Source: a virus. Taken from it: DNA of 37,712 nucleotides. This document shows, in pieces, positions 7,842 through 15,784 of this stretch. Position 1 is the stretch's first letter, and the number at the start of each line of letters is the position of its first letter. The notes below the pieces were generated by a model. That model had not been told where the DNA came from, did not search any database, and saw only the letters and a list, made by a program, of their open reading frames with translations. The stretch lies in IMG/VR virus record IMGVR_UViG_3300032291_004494, positions 1-37,712 of that record, one strand, 5' to 3'. Both the position numbers and the translations under genes were made by a program.

Positions 7842-8989
7842 TCGTTCACCCGCTTCCAGCGGTCTTTTTCATCCGCGCGGGTTTCGATGATGGTATCGAA
7901 AGGCCCGCCGCCTTTGCGTTCCCCGCCACCCGCATCAGCATTCTGGCCTTTCTCAGGCAGCAGCGCGTAAGCATCCACGGGCGCCACCTGCAATTCCGTG
8001 ACGGTGCCCTGATCCGTCAGGCTGAACACCACATTGGAAATCAGCAATTCGCGTTCCAATTCCAGGAAAGCATCTTCCACCCAAACCCGGGTATTCGGCA
8101 TCCACAGATTGCCGGAGCTTCCGCGCCAGCCCGGCACGGTGTAGCGCACGCGCTTGGATTTTCCGGCCGCCACCCGCACTTCATGGGTCGCCCGGTCCTG
8201 GAACGTCACCCCTTCGCCCTGCGCTTCGGCCAAGATCACCTTTGGGCGGTGGCGCAGAATGTCTTCATCCCGCGCGCGCGCTTCGCCCTGGCTGGCTGAG
8301 GTTTCGCCCTGCGCCTGGCCACGCACCACCACCAGGTTGTGGCGTTCAGCGGCTTCAAAGCTGCCATTGGCGCGCAGGATATTGCCATCCTTGCCGCCCA
8401 GGCGCAGCGCACCGGCGGCTTCACCACCTTCACCCGCACGCGTCAGGATCAGCGTGCCCAGGCCATCCCCCGTCGCGATCACGGCGCGTTCCCGCGCGGC
8501 GCGGGCAATCGCCTCCCACGCCGCTTCGCCTGGCTGGATGGAAAAGCGCGAGAAAGGTTTGCCAAGGTCCGCTTCCGCCCGCACCGTGATGCCATAAGGC
8601 TCAGCGATGCGGCGCGCGGCTTCTTCCAGGCCGATATTTGACCATTCGTAAGGCCCATCCACCGTCGCCGCGCAATCAACCAGGTCCGCGGTAAGTTCGC
8701 GGCCGCGCACCGTGAGCGTGTGGTTCGTGGCGTCGTAGCTGACTTCCAGCGTATCCAGATAGCCCTTCACGACTTCTTCGCCTTCAAGCGTCAGGGCGAA
8801 TTCCGCACCAGGCCGAATGCTGCGCGCAATCTGCGCGGCGTCTTCCGCACCCGCCCAGCGTTCGGCCAATTCGATGGAGATTTCCGCCGCCGCCGCATCA
8901 AGCCCCAGGCTGCACTTCATGCTCCGCCAGCCGCGATAAATCAGGCCGCCGACAATCAGCGCCACGTCGGCAGCAATGGCGGCGCTCAT
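7838..8989 (-). CDS. baseplate hub protein (Mu gpP/gp44 family)
   Basis: A 383-residue protein of the gp44/gpP (T4 gp27-like hub) family. It shows the Mu-P N-terminus (DVALIVGGLIYRGWRSMKCSLG), GEEVVKGYLDTLEVSYDA, LTVRGRELTADLVDCA, and the conserved end (WMPNTRVWVEDAFLELEREL). Within the virion it links tail tube and spike. It overlaps both gpN (before) and the gp45 spike (after) by four bases. The C-terminus is a charged, probably flexible tail (ERKGGGPFDTI). Confidence 0.9.
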   Translation of the reverse strand: MSAAIAADVALIVGGLIYRGWRSMKCSLGLDAAAAEISIELAERWAGAEDAAQIARSIRPGAEFALTLEGEEVVKGYLDTLEVSYDATNHTLTVRGRELTADLVDCAATVDGPYEWSNIGLEEAARRIAEPYGITVRAEADLGKPFSRFSIQPGEAAWEAIARAARERAVIATGDGLGTLILTRAGEGGEAAGALRLGGKDGNILRANGSFEAAERHNLVVVRGQAQGETSASQGEARARDEDILRHRPKVILAEAQGEGVTFQDRATHEVRVAAGKSKRVRYTVPGWRGSSGNLWMPNTRVWVEDAFLELERELLISNVVFSLTDQGTVTELQVAPVDAYALLPEKGQNADAGGGERKGGGPFDTIIETRADEKDRWKRVNE

Positions 8990-10269
8990 GCCAGCACCTC
9001 AATCGGGCTGCCGGCAGGCACGAAGCCCGGATGGCGCACGCGGTTGCGCGCGACCAAGGCAGCGCCACGGCCAAAGACATCGGAAAGGCTGTCGCCATCC
9101 AATTGATACGCGATCACCGTCGCGGGCATCACAACTGGCAATTCAAGGCGCTTGATGCGCGGCAGCGGTGCGGCGCGCTGCGCCAAATCCGCCGCCATGG
9201 AAGCGCGCAGCGCCATCAGGCTTTGCCAAACAGCATCCCAGCCCAGCGCCGCCACAAGATCAGCCACTGACGCCAGAGCGTCCGATACGCGGTCGCGCGC
9301 TGCCATGGCATCATCGCGCGAAGCCCAGGGTACAGCAGCGGCCGCGCGGGCGAATTCACCAGCGAACATCGTCGCCGCCATCACACCCAAAGCTTCATTC
9401 GCCGTCACCAATTGCTCGCGCGCGGGCGTTGTGGCGGGCGCTGTGGGCGCCGGGACCAATTCCTGGGTGGTGAGTGCGCCAAGCGCTTCAAAGGCAGGCA
9501 CGGGCGCCGCATCCGCGCCCCGGGTCAGCGCCGCGCGCCCACCTGCAAGGGCTGAGACATCACGCGCCGCAGCGGCCAGCGCCAGCGGCACCGCTACATC
9601 CGAAACTAGGTCGGCATCAGAAAGCGTGGATAGCGCCGCGACACTACCAGCCGTCGCCCCACCCTGGCCCACGCTGGACAGCGCACCTTCAATGGCGCCC
9701 GCAATGCCCATCACGCTGGCCTTGAAGCTATCAATCACAAAATCCGCTGCGGCGCGCATGTAGCGGTATTCGGCATAGGCTGCCTGGGCGGCGGTCAGCA
9801 CTTCTTCCGCATCGGCCAGAACACTGCCAAGCCCGTCTTCTTCAATCACCGGCGCGGGCTTGGTGCCGGCCTTTTCCACCCGCAGCGAAATCCGCGCCAC
9901 GCGGGCTTCATTCACATCAGTGGAAATGCGGCAATCCAGCACCACCACCTGCATGGCGCCCAGCCACGGGTGAAGCAGCGTGGCCACTTCCGGGTCCGCC
10001 GCAGCGCGGGCAAAGGCGCGTGCCTGCAACACAACATCGGCGCCGATCAGCAGCCCTTCAATGGAAAAGCTGCGCGTCTTGGCGCCAAGGTCTTCGTGCC
10101 AGGGTTCATCCCGGCCCGGGAATTCATGCGTCACCCAGCGGCGGGTGGACGTGTCTTCTGAACGCTGCACGTAAAACAGCAGGCCACGCAAAGCACCAGG
10201 CCGCAGATTGGCGCCAACCCATGGCAGGGCCGTGGAAAAGCTGGCGAGGCTGGTGAGCGCTTCACTCAT
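8986..10269 (-). CDS. tail/DNA circularization protein (Mu gpN)
   Basis: A 427-residue protein whose first ~150 residues match the DNA circularization N-terminal family (Mu gpN, P2 gpD-neighbour type): LPWVGANLRPGALRGLLFYV, then PWHEDLGAKTRSFSIEGLLIG and LHPWLGAMQVVVLDCRIS (each slightly shortened). The middle is long and Ala-rich helical; the C-terminus contains GDSLSDVFGRGAALVARN, an LysM-like tail/baseplate sequence. Known family members are baseplate central components. It overlaps the tape measure gene (four bases) and gpP. Confidence 0.85.
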   Translation of the reverse strand: MSEALTSLASFSTALPWVGANLRPGALRGLLFYVQRSEDTSTRRWVTHEFPGRDEPWHEDLGAKTRSFSIEGLLIGADVVLQARAFARAAADPEVATLLHPWLGAMQVVVLDCRISTDVNEARVARISLRVEKAGTKPAPVIEEDGLGSVLADAEEVLTAAQAAYAEYRYMRAAADFVIDSFKASVMGIAGAIEGALSSVGQGGATAGSVAALSTLSDADLVSDVAVPLALAAAARDVSALAGGRAALTRGADAAPVPAFEALGALTTQELVPAPTAPATTPAREQLVTANEALGVMAATMFAGEFARAAAAVPWASRDDAMAARDRVSDALASVADLVAALGWDAVWQSLMALRASMAADLAQRAAPLPRIKRLELPVVMPATVIAYQLDGDSLSDVFGRGAALVARNRVRHPGFVPAGSPIEVLA

Positions 10270-12020
10270 GGCGTGGCCAGCATCCCGCGCCGCACATTCA
10301 GCGCCATGCCTTCATCCGCGCCGCGCTGCGTGACAGAAACGCCAAAGCCTTCCGGCGCGCGGATCTGCACATCCAGGCCCGCCTGCACGCGGACATCATT
10401 GGCCGGAGGCATCACGCCGCCGCCCGCGCCATCCGGCAGGGCATTGTCGCCATAGATGGATTGGCGCCGCAGGCCATTGCCCCGGCCCGCATCGCGCGGT
10501 GAGGGCGCGGCGGGGGCGCTGCTGCCGCCGCCGAAACCCAGGCGGTCCGTGACCCAAGTCAGCGCATCCCGCACGGGCTGGAAGTAGTTCAGGACATCTT
10601 GAAACACCTTTTGAATGGTGCCGCCGATGTTGGTGAAAACCTGCCCAACCCCATTCCAGCGTTCCGTGATGAAATCCGCCAAGCCACCCATGATGCGCTG
10701 CGCTTCCTGCATCTGTTCGGAATTGAAGAAGCCACGGAAGGCGTCGCCGATCTTGTTCCACACTGCGACGACCTGGTCCCAATTCTGGTAGACCAGAACA
10801 CCAAGGGCAGTGAAAAAGGCCGCAGCGGCGACGAACCAGCCCACCGGGGTCAACAGCAGCGCGACTGAAAGGGTCGTCATGGCAGTTGCGAGAGAAACCA
10901 GATTGCCGAGCAGCCCTCCGGCCAGGACGAGCGCCACACCACCCAGAAAGGTTTCAAGGCCACCAAAGCGATCCACCACCGGCTGCAAAACGCGCGAAAC
11001 TCGTTCAAAGATATTGGACAGGCGCTCAAAGGCACCCGGCGTTTCTTCCGTGCCGACCACGAATTGGCGCACCGCTTCAAAGGCCCGCGTGATGCCGGCG
11101 CCGATCTGCTGCGCCCATTGGTCCAGGCGGCCATCTTCCTTTAGGCGCTCCACCCAAGCCAGGATGTCCCTCAATTGCTGCTCAAGAAACTGGAAAGGAC
11201 CAGCTTCAGCAATCGCGCGCGTGAAACTGGACCAAGCGTCTTTCACGTTCGAAAGCAGGCCATCCCACTGATCCATGGCCTTTTCCATGGCACCAGGCGC
11301 CATGCCATTCCATGCGCGCGCCACGGTTGCCATGATGCCCGCGCGATTGTTCTTATCAATCGTCGCGCGCATCTGCTTACCGTCTTGCTCCCACTGCATC
11401 ACAATGGCGCGGCCTTCGGTGCGCGCCTGGATGCCGAAGCGTTCAATTGGGTCCAACTCACCACGGCCAGCTGCCGACATCGCGGTAATGGCCTGATCAA
11501 GGCTAGTTCTAAATGCGTATGCTGCGTTACCTGCACCCTGAAGCGCTCTATCGGCAGCCGCGCCGCGCACGCCAAAGGTCTCCAGCGCGACACCCGCACT
11601 GACAACTTCCGGCAAGCTGAAGGGCGTTCTTGTCGCAAACCTGGATAGCTCATCCAAGCGCTTCTGGGCGGCTTCCGCACTGCCCATCACCACTTCCAGG
11701 GTGCTTCGATACCGCTGAAAATCCGCCGCGCCACGCACGAATTGCTTATTGAACAGAAACGCGCCACCCGCCGCGCCAATCGCCAGCTTAGCCGATAGCC
11801 CCGCAACCGCCCCCGCCGCATCCCGCGCGCGCCCTGCCACATTGCCCAGCGCGCCGGCCAGCAAACTGGCACCACTGACATTCGAAAGCCGCTGCGCCGC
11901 CTGGCCCACCGCCAGCATGCCCGCCGCAATGCCACCAAGCCGCGCCTGCAAGGCCGCCAAGGGCTGCGATGCGCGGTCAATCGCCTCGATCAGGATGGAT
12001 AGTCGGAGGGAACCCGACAT
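10266..12020 (-). CDS. tail tape measure protein
   Basis: A 584-residue protein, short for a tape measure and therefore predicting a short contractile tail. The N-terminus (MSGSLRLSILIEAIDRASQP) and the segment RGAADFQRYRSTLEVVMGSA are typical of phage tail tape measure domains. Two to three hydrophobic segments lie around residues 355-412 (FLGGVALVLAGGLLGNLV and LLLTPVGWFVAAAAFFTALG), as expected for the part inserted into the host membrane at infection. The rest is helical. The ATG at 12020 follows the end of the frameshifted chaperone frame (12029) by eight bases, the standard arrangement. Confidence 0.88.
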   Translation of the reverse strand: MSGSLRLSILIEAIDRASQPLAALQARLGGIAAGMLAVGQAAQRLSNVSGASLLAGALGNVAGRARDAAGAVAGLSAKLAIGAAGGAFLFNKQFVRGAADFQRYRSTLEVVMGSAEAAQKRLDELSRFATRTPFSLPEVVSAGVALETFGVRGAAADRALQGAGNAAYAFRTSLDQAITAMSAAGRGELDPIERFGIQARTEGRAIVMQWEQDGKQMRATIDKNNRAGIMATVARAWNGMAPGAMEKAMDQWDGLLSNVKDAWSSFTRAIAEAGPFQFLEQQLRDILAWVERLKEDGRLDQWAQQIGAGITRAFEAVRQFVVGTEETPGAFERLSNIFERVSRVLQPVVDRFGGLETFLGGVALVLAGGLLGNLVSLATAMTTLSVALLLTPVGWFVAAAAFFTALGVLVYQNWDQVVAVWNKIGDAFRGFFNSEQMQEAQRIMGGLADFITERWNGVGQVFTNIGGTIQKVFQDVLNYFQPVRDALTWVTDRLGFGGGSSAPAAPSPRDAGRGNGLRRQSIYGDNALPDGAGGGVMPPANDVRVQAGLDVQIRAPEGFGVSVTQRGADEGMALNVRRGMLATP

Positions 12021-12028
12021 TTATGTGA

Positions 12029-12450
12029 CTACCTCGCGGCCATGCGGCGGTTCCATTCCACCGCGCGTTGCGTCAGGAACCGAAGCTCGGCGGCACTCCA
12101 CCGCTGCCATCCGGCAGCAAGCCCGAAGGTGCCCCAGACAATTTCGCAGCATTCGGGCCAGTCTGCTGGCCAGGCTGCAAAAAACCGGAGGCGACTTCCG
12201 ACAGCGCGAAGAAATCCTCCACGCTCAAATCTTCCACCTGCGCGCGCGTCAGGCCGCAGCAGCGCGCGGCAAGGGCCAGCATCATGGAACCATTGCCACC
12301 AGCGCCGCCCGCATCCATGGCCGCTGCCATATCGCCCGCGCGCGGTTCACGGAATTCCAGGGTGGCGATGCGATGCACCTCGGCCCCGGTTTCCGCATTC
12401 CGCAACACAATCGGTTCCTTTAGCGTGATCTGAATGGTGGCGCGCATCAC
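12029..12450 (-). CDS. tail assembly chaperone, predicted -1 frameshift product
   Basis: The frame after codon 91 of the chaperone gene can be left by a -1 shift at T TTT TTG (12184-12178). Reading then continues from G at 12178 as AAWPADWPECCEIVWGTFG and on to TAG at 12031-12029, adding 49 residues and giving a 140-residue fusion. The extension is rich in Trp and ends W-N-R-R-M-A-A-R, like the gpG-T type extensions of other long-tailed phages, including the homologous genes of Mu-like phages. The extension has no start codon of its own in a useful place. The product would coat the tape measure protein during tail assembly. Confidence 0.8.
12073..12450 (-). CDS. tail assembly chaperone (gp41-like), unshifted form
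   Basis: A 125-residue protein of the phage tail assembly chaperone E/41/14 family: TIQITLKEPIVLRNAETGAE, VHRIATLEFREPRAGDMAA, and a C-rich helix (LALAARCCGLTRAQVEDLS). It lies between the tail tube and tape measure genes, where all long-tailed phages keep this chaperone pair. The last ~35 residues (after Leu91) are Gly/Pro-rich and look like non-conserved read-on, whereas the alternative -1 frame looks conserved. ATG 12450 overlaps the tube gene stop by four bases. Confidence 0.88.
   Translation of the reverse strand: MMRATIQITLKEPIVLRNAETGAEVHRIATLEFREPRAGDMAAAMDAGGAGGNGSMMLALAARCCGLTRAQVEDLSVEDFFALSEVASGFLQPGQQTGPNAAKLSGAPSGLLPDGSGGVPPSFGS
12178..12184 (-). promoter_or_regulatory. -1 ribosomal frameshift slippery heptamer
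   Basis: On the minus strand the coding sequence reads GGT TTT TTG CAG; the heptamer T TTT TTG fits X XXY YYZ in the correct phase (codons 90 and 91, F-L). A -1 slip moves translation into a 49-codon open frame ending just before the tape measure start. The position relative to the two genes is the one found for programmed frameshifts in other tail chaperone genes. Confidence 0.8.
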
Positions 12451-12806
12451 AGCACTTCCTCAGCAGCCGGACCGGAAAATTTCAGGGTGATGTTCCCGCC
12501 TTCGCCATCCTTCATCGTCGGCGTATCCGTCAGGAACGCGTCGTTGATCACGAATTGCTGGCCGGTGTCGCACTGGAAAATCACCGTCACCCCCGCCATC
12601 CTGCGGAAGGTTTCGATGGATTGCCCGCTGCGCAGGCTGGTTTCGCATTCGACCATGGCGGGCATGGTTTCTTCGGACCAGCCAACCACGCGGCCCACCG
12701 TGACGGGGTTGCGCTTTGTGCCACCCACATCCAGGCTGGCACCCTTGGCGGTTTCGATCACCTGCCCATTGGCGCGAATGGTCGCGCGGCCCAGGAATTG
12801 CGGCAT
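12447..12806 (-). CDS. tail tube protein (Mu gpM)
   Basis: A 119-residue protein of the Mu-type phage tail tube family. It begins MPQFLGRATIRANGQVIETA and contains KGASLDVGGTKRNPVTVGRV and a beta-rich end (GNITLKFSGPAAEEVL). It forms the inner tube through which DNA passes. The length is as in Mu gpM (118). It follows the sheath gene by 17 bases, and AGGAGAACGGG just before its ATG serves as ribosome site. Its stop overlaps the chaperone start. Confidence 0.9.
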   Translation of the reverse strand: MPQFLGRATIRANGQVIETAKGASLDVGGTKRNPVTVGRVVGWSEETMPAMVECETSLRSGQSIETFRRMAGVTVIFQCDTGQQFVINDAFLTDTPTMKDGEGGNITLKFSGPAAEEVL

Positions 12807-12823
12807 GTCCCGTTCTCCTCAAA

Positions 12824-14296
12824 TTACAGCAGGAATTCGATTTGCGCGGCAAGCACGCGGAATTGGTTCACCAGGTCAGGTGGCAGCAAAGCATCCACAC
12901 GGTTCGGGTCACTCGCGGACCTCACCACGATGATGTCCTGCTTGAATTGATCCACGCCTTCCACCAGGCCCGCTTCTTCCCATTGCTTGAAGCGCGCGAT
13001 GATTTCCGCCCTGAGCGTCCCCGGCGTCACCACATTCTGCCCGCGCGCGAAGGCCGTGCCGTCATTGGCAAGCTTATGGCGCGGGAAGCGTACCGCAATC
13101 ATGGTCCGCAGATCGTAGCGGATATAAGACAGGGTCTTCACCGTCTCGATATCCAAATAACTGATGTCCTCCGCACCGGAAGGCGCTGTCTGATAAGTGC
13201 TGATAACGCGTTCCACGAACACCTGGCCGGCGTCATTCACCCGGAAGGTGCTGATGCCATCGCGCAGCAGCAGGTCGCGTTCCACAAAAGTAAAGCGGTT
13301 GCTGACCAAAGGCGCGACCACCGTCGGCAATTGCAGGGTTTGCACCGGGCGCGCCGGGTCAATCGCCAGCGCGGGGACGCAGATGCTGGCAAGCTGCGCG
13401 GCCCATTCCCAGGGCGGCGTGGGCGAACCACGCATGCCGATGATGCTGACATTCGGCGAATTGCGGCCCGTGCCATAGGTCGTCAGCGTACCATGCGCGC
13501 CGGAAAGCCCAGCCCAGCCATGCCCATCGCGCTGCACCAGCGGCCCCCAATTGGTGGCCATGCGCGCTTCAAGCGCGGCCATATTGGTGGCATCGGTCCA
13601 GGGCGTGACAAAATCCGTGAACCAGGTCTCTGCCACCGCATCCAAAGCCGTGGTGACCACCGGGTTCTGAGTGCCGCCTGCCATGGCGGTGATCGTCAGG
13701 CCCGTGCCTGGCGGCAGCACATCCGTCGCCAGGAAGGAATGGCGCACATCAATCGCATTGCCGATTTCGCCCTTGTGGCGCGCGGCCAGCGTCACCGTGG
13801 CGGTGGTGACCGTGCTGGTCACCGGCAGATCAAGCGCGGCGTTGATCGCGGCATTGATCGCGGTGGCGATGGCCGTGGCCGCCGTGCCGGATGCGACCGA
13901 AACTTCAAGCCGCCGCCCGCCGATCATCAGCGCAATCACGCCCGCAGCAGTGGAAGGGCCGGCGACCGTGATGGTGCAGCTGGCGGCAACGCCCGCGCCC
14001 ACATCATCCATGGCGATGCCCCAGACTTCAACCAGGGACAGGTTCTGGAACCAGGCTTCGAACATATGCGCCAGATTGCCGCCCCGGCCAAAATAAGTGC
14101 GCGCCTGCGCCGCATCCGTCACGCGGATCGGCACGCCCTGGGCAATGGTGCCCGTGGTCAGGCGCTGGCCCATGATCAGCACGCGCGCGGGCCAATCATT
14201 CAGGCCACGTAAAGCGCGCGAATTGTCAAATTCAACATAGCTGCCGGGTACGCGGATGCTATTCGGAATGTTGTTGAAACTGATGGAACCGGACAT
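12824..14296 (-). CDS. contractile tail sheath protein (Mu gpL)
   Basis: A 490-residue sheath protein. The N-terminus (SISFNNIPNSIRVPGSYVEF, then NDWPARVLIMGQRL) and the C-terminal region (DLRTMIAVRFPRHKLANDG) match Mu gpL. The family's conserved PPWEWAAQLA segment (PTPPWEWAAQLASICV) is present at about residues 293-305. Length equals the Mu sheath (~495). Presence of sheath, tube and the gp45-48 baseplate set shows a contractile tail. ATG 14296 follows the DUF2635 gene by three bases. Confidence 0.93.
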   Translation of the reverse strand: MSGSISFNNIPNSIRVPGSYVEFDNSRALRGLNDWPARVLIMGQRLTTGTIAQGVPIRVTDAAQARTYFGRGGNLAHMFEAWFQNLSLVEVWGIAMDDVGAGVAASCTITVAGPSTAAGVIALMIGGRRLEVSVASGTAATAIATAINAAINAALDLPVTSTVTTATVTLAARHKGEIGNAIDVRHSFLATDVLPPGTGLTITAMAGGTQNPVVTTALDAVAETWFTDFVTPWTDATNMAALEARMATNWGPLVQRDGHGWAGLSGAHGTLTTYGTGRNSPNVSIIGMRGSPTPPWEWAAQLASICVPALAIDPARPVQTLQLPTVVAPLVSNRFTFVERDLLLRDGISTFRVNDAGQVFVERVISTYQTAPSGAEDISYLDIETVKTLSYIRYDLRTMIAVRFPRHKLANDGTAFARGQNVVTPGTLRAEIIARFKQWEEAGLVEGVDQFKQDIIVVRSASDPNRVDALLPPDLVNQFRVLAAQIEFLL

Positions 14297-14299
14297 CGG

Positions 14300-14497
14300 T
14301 TACTCCTTTTGCGCGCTGCTGCGCTTCGTTTGCGGTTCTGGCGCGGGCGCCAGCGTCACATCGCCATCCGCGATGCGGCGGCGCCAATACTGGGTATCCG
14401 GCACCTCCGCACCTTCAGCCGGCAGGTGGCGCGGCATGGGCGGCAGAGCTTCAGGATTGGCGACCAGAAGGTCAGGATGGGCGGGCTTCACAAACAT
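14300..14497 (-). CDS. DUF2635 family protein (Mu gp38)
   Basis: A 65-residue protein beginning MFVKPAHPDLLVANPEALPP and containing HLPAEGAEVPDTQYWRRRIA followed by D-G-D-V, the complete DUF2635 pattern (V-K-P, L-P-x-x-G-x-x-V, Y-W-x-R-R-x-x-D-G-D). An in-frame TTG at 14509 would overlap the previous gene; I prefer ATG 14497, which has GAGG six bases upstream and starts at the conserved motif. Small neck/tail protein of unknown exact role, always just before the sheath gene in Mu-like phages. Confidence 0.85.
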   Translation of the reverse strand: MFVKPAHPDLLVANPEALPPMPRHLPAEGAEVPDTQYWRRRIADGDVTLAPAPEPQTKRSSAQKE

Positions 14498-14505
14498 CGG
14501 GCGCC

Positions 14506-15105
14506 TCAATTTGTGGGAAGGGTGACGAGCACCACCGCATCGGCGCGATCGGCACCGGATGTCGGGGCGGGTGGGGGCTTACTCACGTTGCCGAAGGGCG
14601 GAATGTCTTGATCCGCATGGAAGGTGATGAAGTTATCCAGCGTTGTCGGCTGGGACCAATCATCCTGGATTTGCACCGGCACATCGCAGACCAAGCCATA
14701 GACCGTGCGGCCTGCTTTTTCGAAGGCAGTGGCGTAAAGGTTTTCGCAGCTTTGCACCTCAATCGGGCCCGCAGCGCCTTCAGGCACCCAGCGTTCCAAT
14801 GTGGCGGCGGCCAGCACGGCCATTTCATAAGCGCCGATGGTGGCTTCATCGCCGCGCCGGCGCGCGCGTTCGCCGCTGGCGTTCGCCGCGACCATGTACG
14901 CGCCATAGGTCGCGCGCACGGAACCAGGCGGGCGTTCGGTGCGTTGAAAGCCCAGGAAAGCCACGTAAATGGCGGGGGCGTTCGAAAGAACGCGCAGCAG
15001 CTCATCCGCGTCAAACTTGGCGGGCTTATGGTCCACCTCTTTAAGGCGGCTATCGAAGGCTTCGCGCAGGCGGCAGATGATCGCGTCTTCCAGGGCGCCG
15101 ATCAT
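14506..15105 (-). CDS. gp37-like tail terminator/neck protein (DUF1834)
   Basis: A 199-residue protein of the Mu gp37 family: MIGALEDAIICRLREAF, then YVAFLGFQRTERPPGSVRAT and DVPVQIQDDWSQPTTLDNFI (shortened). It sits between DUF1320 and DUF2635 genes, the same order as Mu gp36-gp37-gp38, where it probably acts at the head-tail connection or as tail terminator. The C-terminal ~20 residues (PPPAPTSGADRADAVVLV) look flexible. Overlaps the DUF1320 gene stop by four bases. Confidence 0.85.
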   Translation of the reverse strand: MIGALEDAIICRLREAFDSRLKEVDHKPAKFDADELLRVLSNAPAIYVAFLGFQRTERPPGSVRATYGAYMVAANASGERARRRGDEATIGAYEMAVLAAATLERWVPEGAAGPIEVQSCENLYATAFEKAGRTVYGLVCDVPVQIQDDWSQPTTLDNFITFHADQDIPPFGNVSKPPPAPTSGADRADAVVLVTLPTN

Positions 15106-15551
15106 AGCGGGCCACCCCAGCGATAGGCACCAAGATCGGCGTCAAACACGCCTGGGCTGCCTGCCTTGAAGCGCACCGCAGTGGCATCTTCCACAGGCTC
15201 CGCGCCCGTGCTGGTGATGCCCAAATCGGCCTTGCCGGCGGCAACATCCTTCAGGAAGGCAATGGCCTGGTCCCGGTCCTGCCGCACCTGTTCGGTCGGC
15301 TGGCGGTCCCCGCCCAGATGCAATTCAAATCGCGCGATGGCAGCGGAAAGCTTCACCAAAATGGTCGGCACCGCCGAAAGCGGCAAAGTGTGGCGCGGGC
15401 GCAAATAGCCATCCACCAGATCGCCCGCGTCATTGCACGCACGCTGCACCCGCACGGTATCCACCTGGCCGAGCAAGGATGGCGCAAGCTGCGCCACCTC
15501 ATTCTGGCCGAAGCGGTCAATCAAATCCTGCGGGGTGCAGTAAGCGGTCAC
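15102..15551 (-). CDS. DUF1320 head-completion protein (Mu gp36)
   Basis: A 149-residue protein with the DUF1320 signature: AYCTPQDLIDRFGQNEVAQL at the N-terminus, VQRACNDAGDLVDGYLRPRH and the helix VKLSAAIARFELHL. These are head-tail connector (adaptor) proteins. The C-terminal part carries ATAVRFKAGSPGVFDADLG, typical of the family's end. Starts three bases after the FluMu gp35-like gene. Confidence 0.88.
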   Translation of the reverse strand: MTAYCTPQDLIDRFGQNEVAQLAPSLLGQVDTVRVQRACNDAGDLVDGYLRPRHTLPLSAVPTILVKLSAAIARFELHLGGDRQPTEQVRQDRDQAIAFLKDVAAGKADLGITSTGAEPVEDATAVRFKAGSPGVFDADLGAYRWGGPL

Positions 15552-15554
15552 AGA

Positions 15555-15782
15555 TTATTCCTTGGCCTTGGCTGCGCCGCGCTGCTTGCCGGTGGAAGAT
15601 GCGCCGGCGGCCTCATCCCCATCAGCCACCGGCGCTTCCTCGACCTCATCATCCACCGCGCCCAGGGCGATGAGTTCGGGGACCAGGTCGCGGCGGATTT
15701 CAGCCACCGCGCCTTCTTCAATACGCACGCCGTCAACATCAAGGTTGCGCAGCGCGCGGATTTTCTGGGTGTCCTTCGCCAT
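15555..15782 (-). CDS. small Mu gp35-like protein
   Basis: A 75-residue acidic protein beginning MAKDTQKIRALRNLDVDGVR and then EEGAVAEIRRDLVPELIALG-A-V. This is the pattern of short gp35 / FluMu-type proteins (a small SH3-like piece with 'G-A-V' near residue 43) found between the capsid and DUF1320 genes. The C-terminal third (VADGDEAAGASSTGKQRG) is low-complexity and probably disordered. Start ATG 15782, two bases after the capsid gene stop. Confidence 0.7.
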   Translation of the reverse strand: MAKDTQKIRALRNLDVDGVRIEEGAVAEIRRDLVPELIALGAVDDEVEEAPVADGDEAAGASSTGKQRGAAKAKE

Positions 15783-15784
15783 GA

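Noticed and set aside
12716-14212. Long plus-strand open frame (498 codons) opposite the tail sheath gene
   Set aside because: It is a mirror of the GC-rich sheath gene; composition is Arg/His/Gly-rich without any domain, and it would lie antisense to a certain structural gene.
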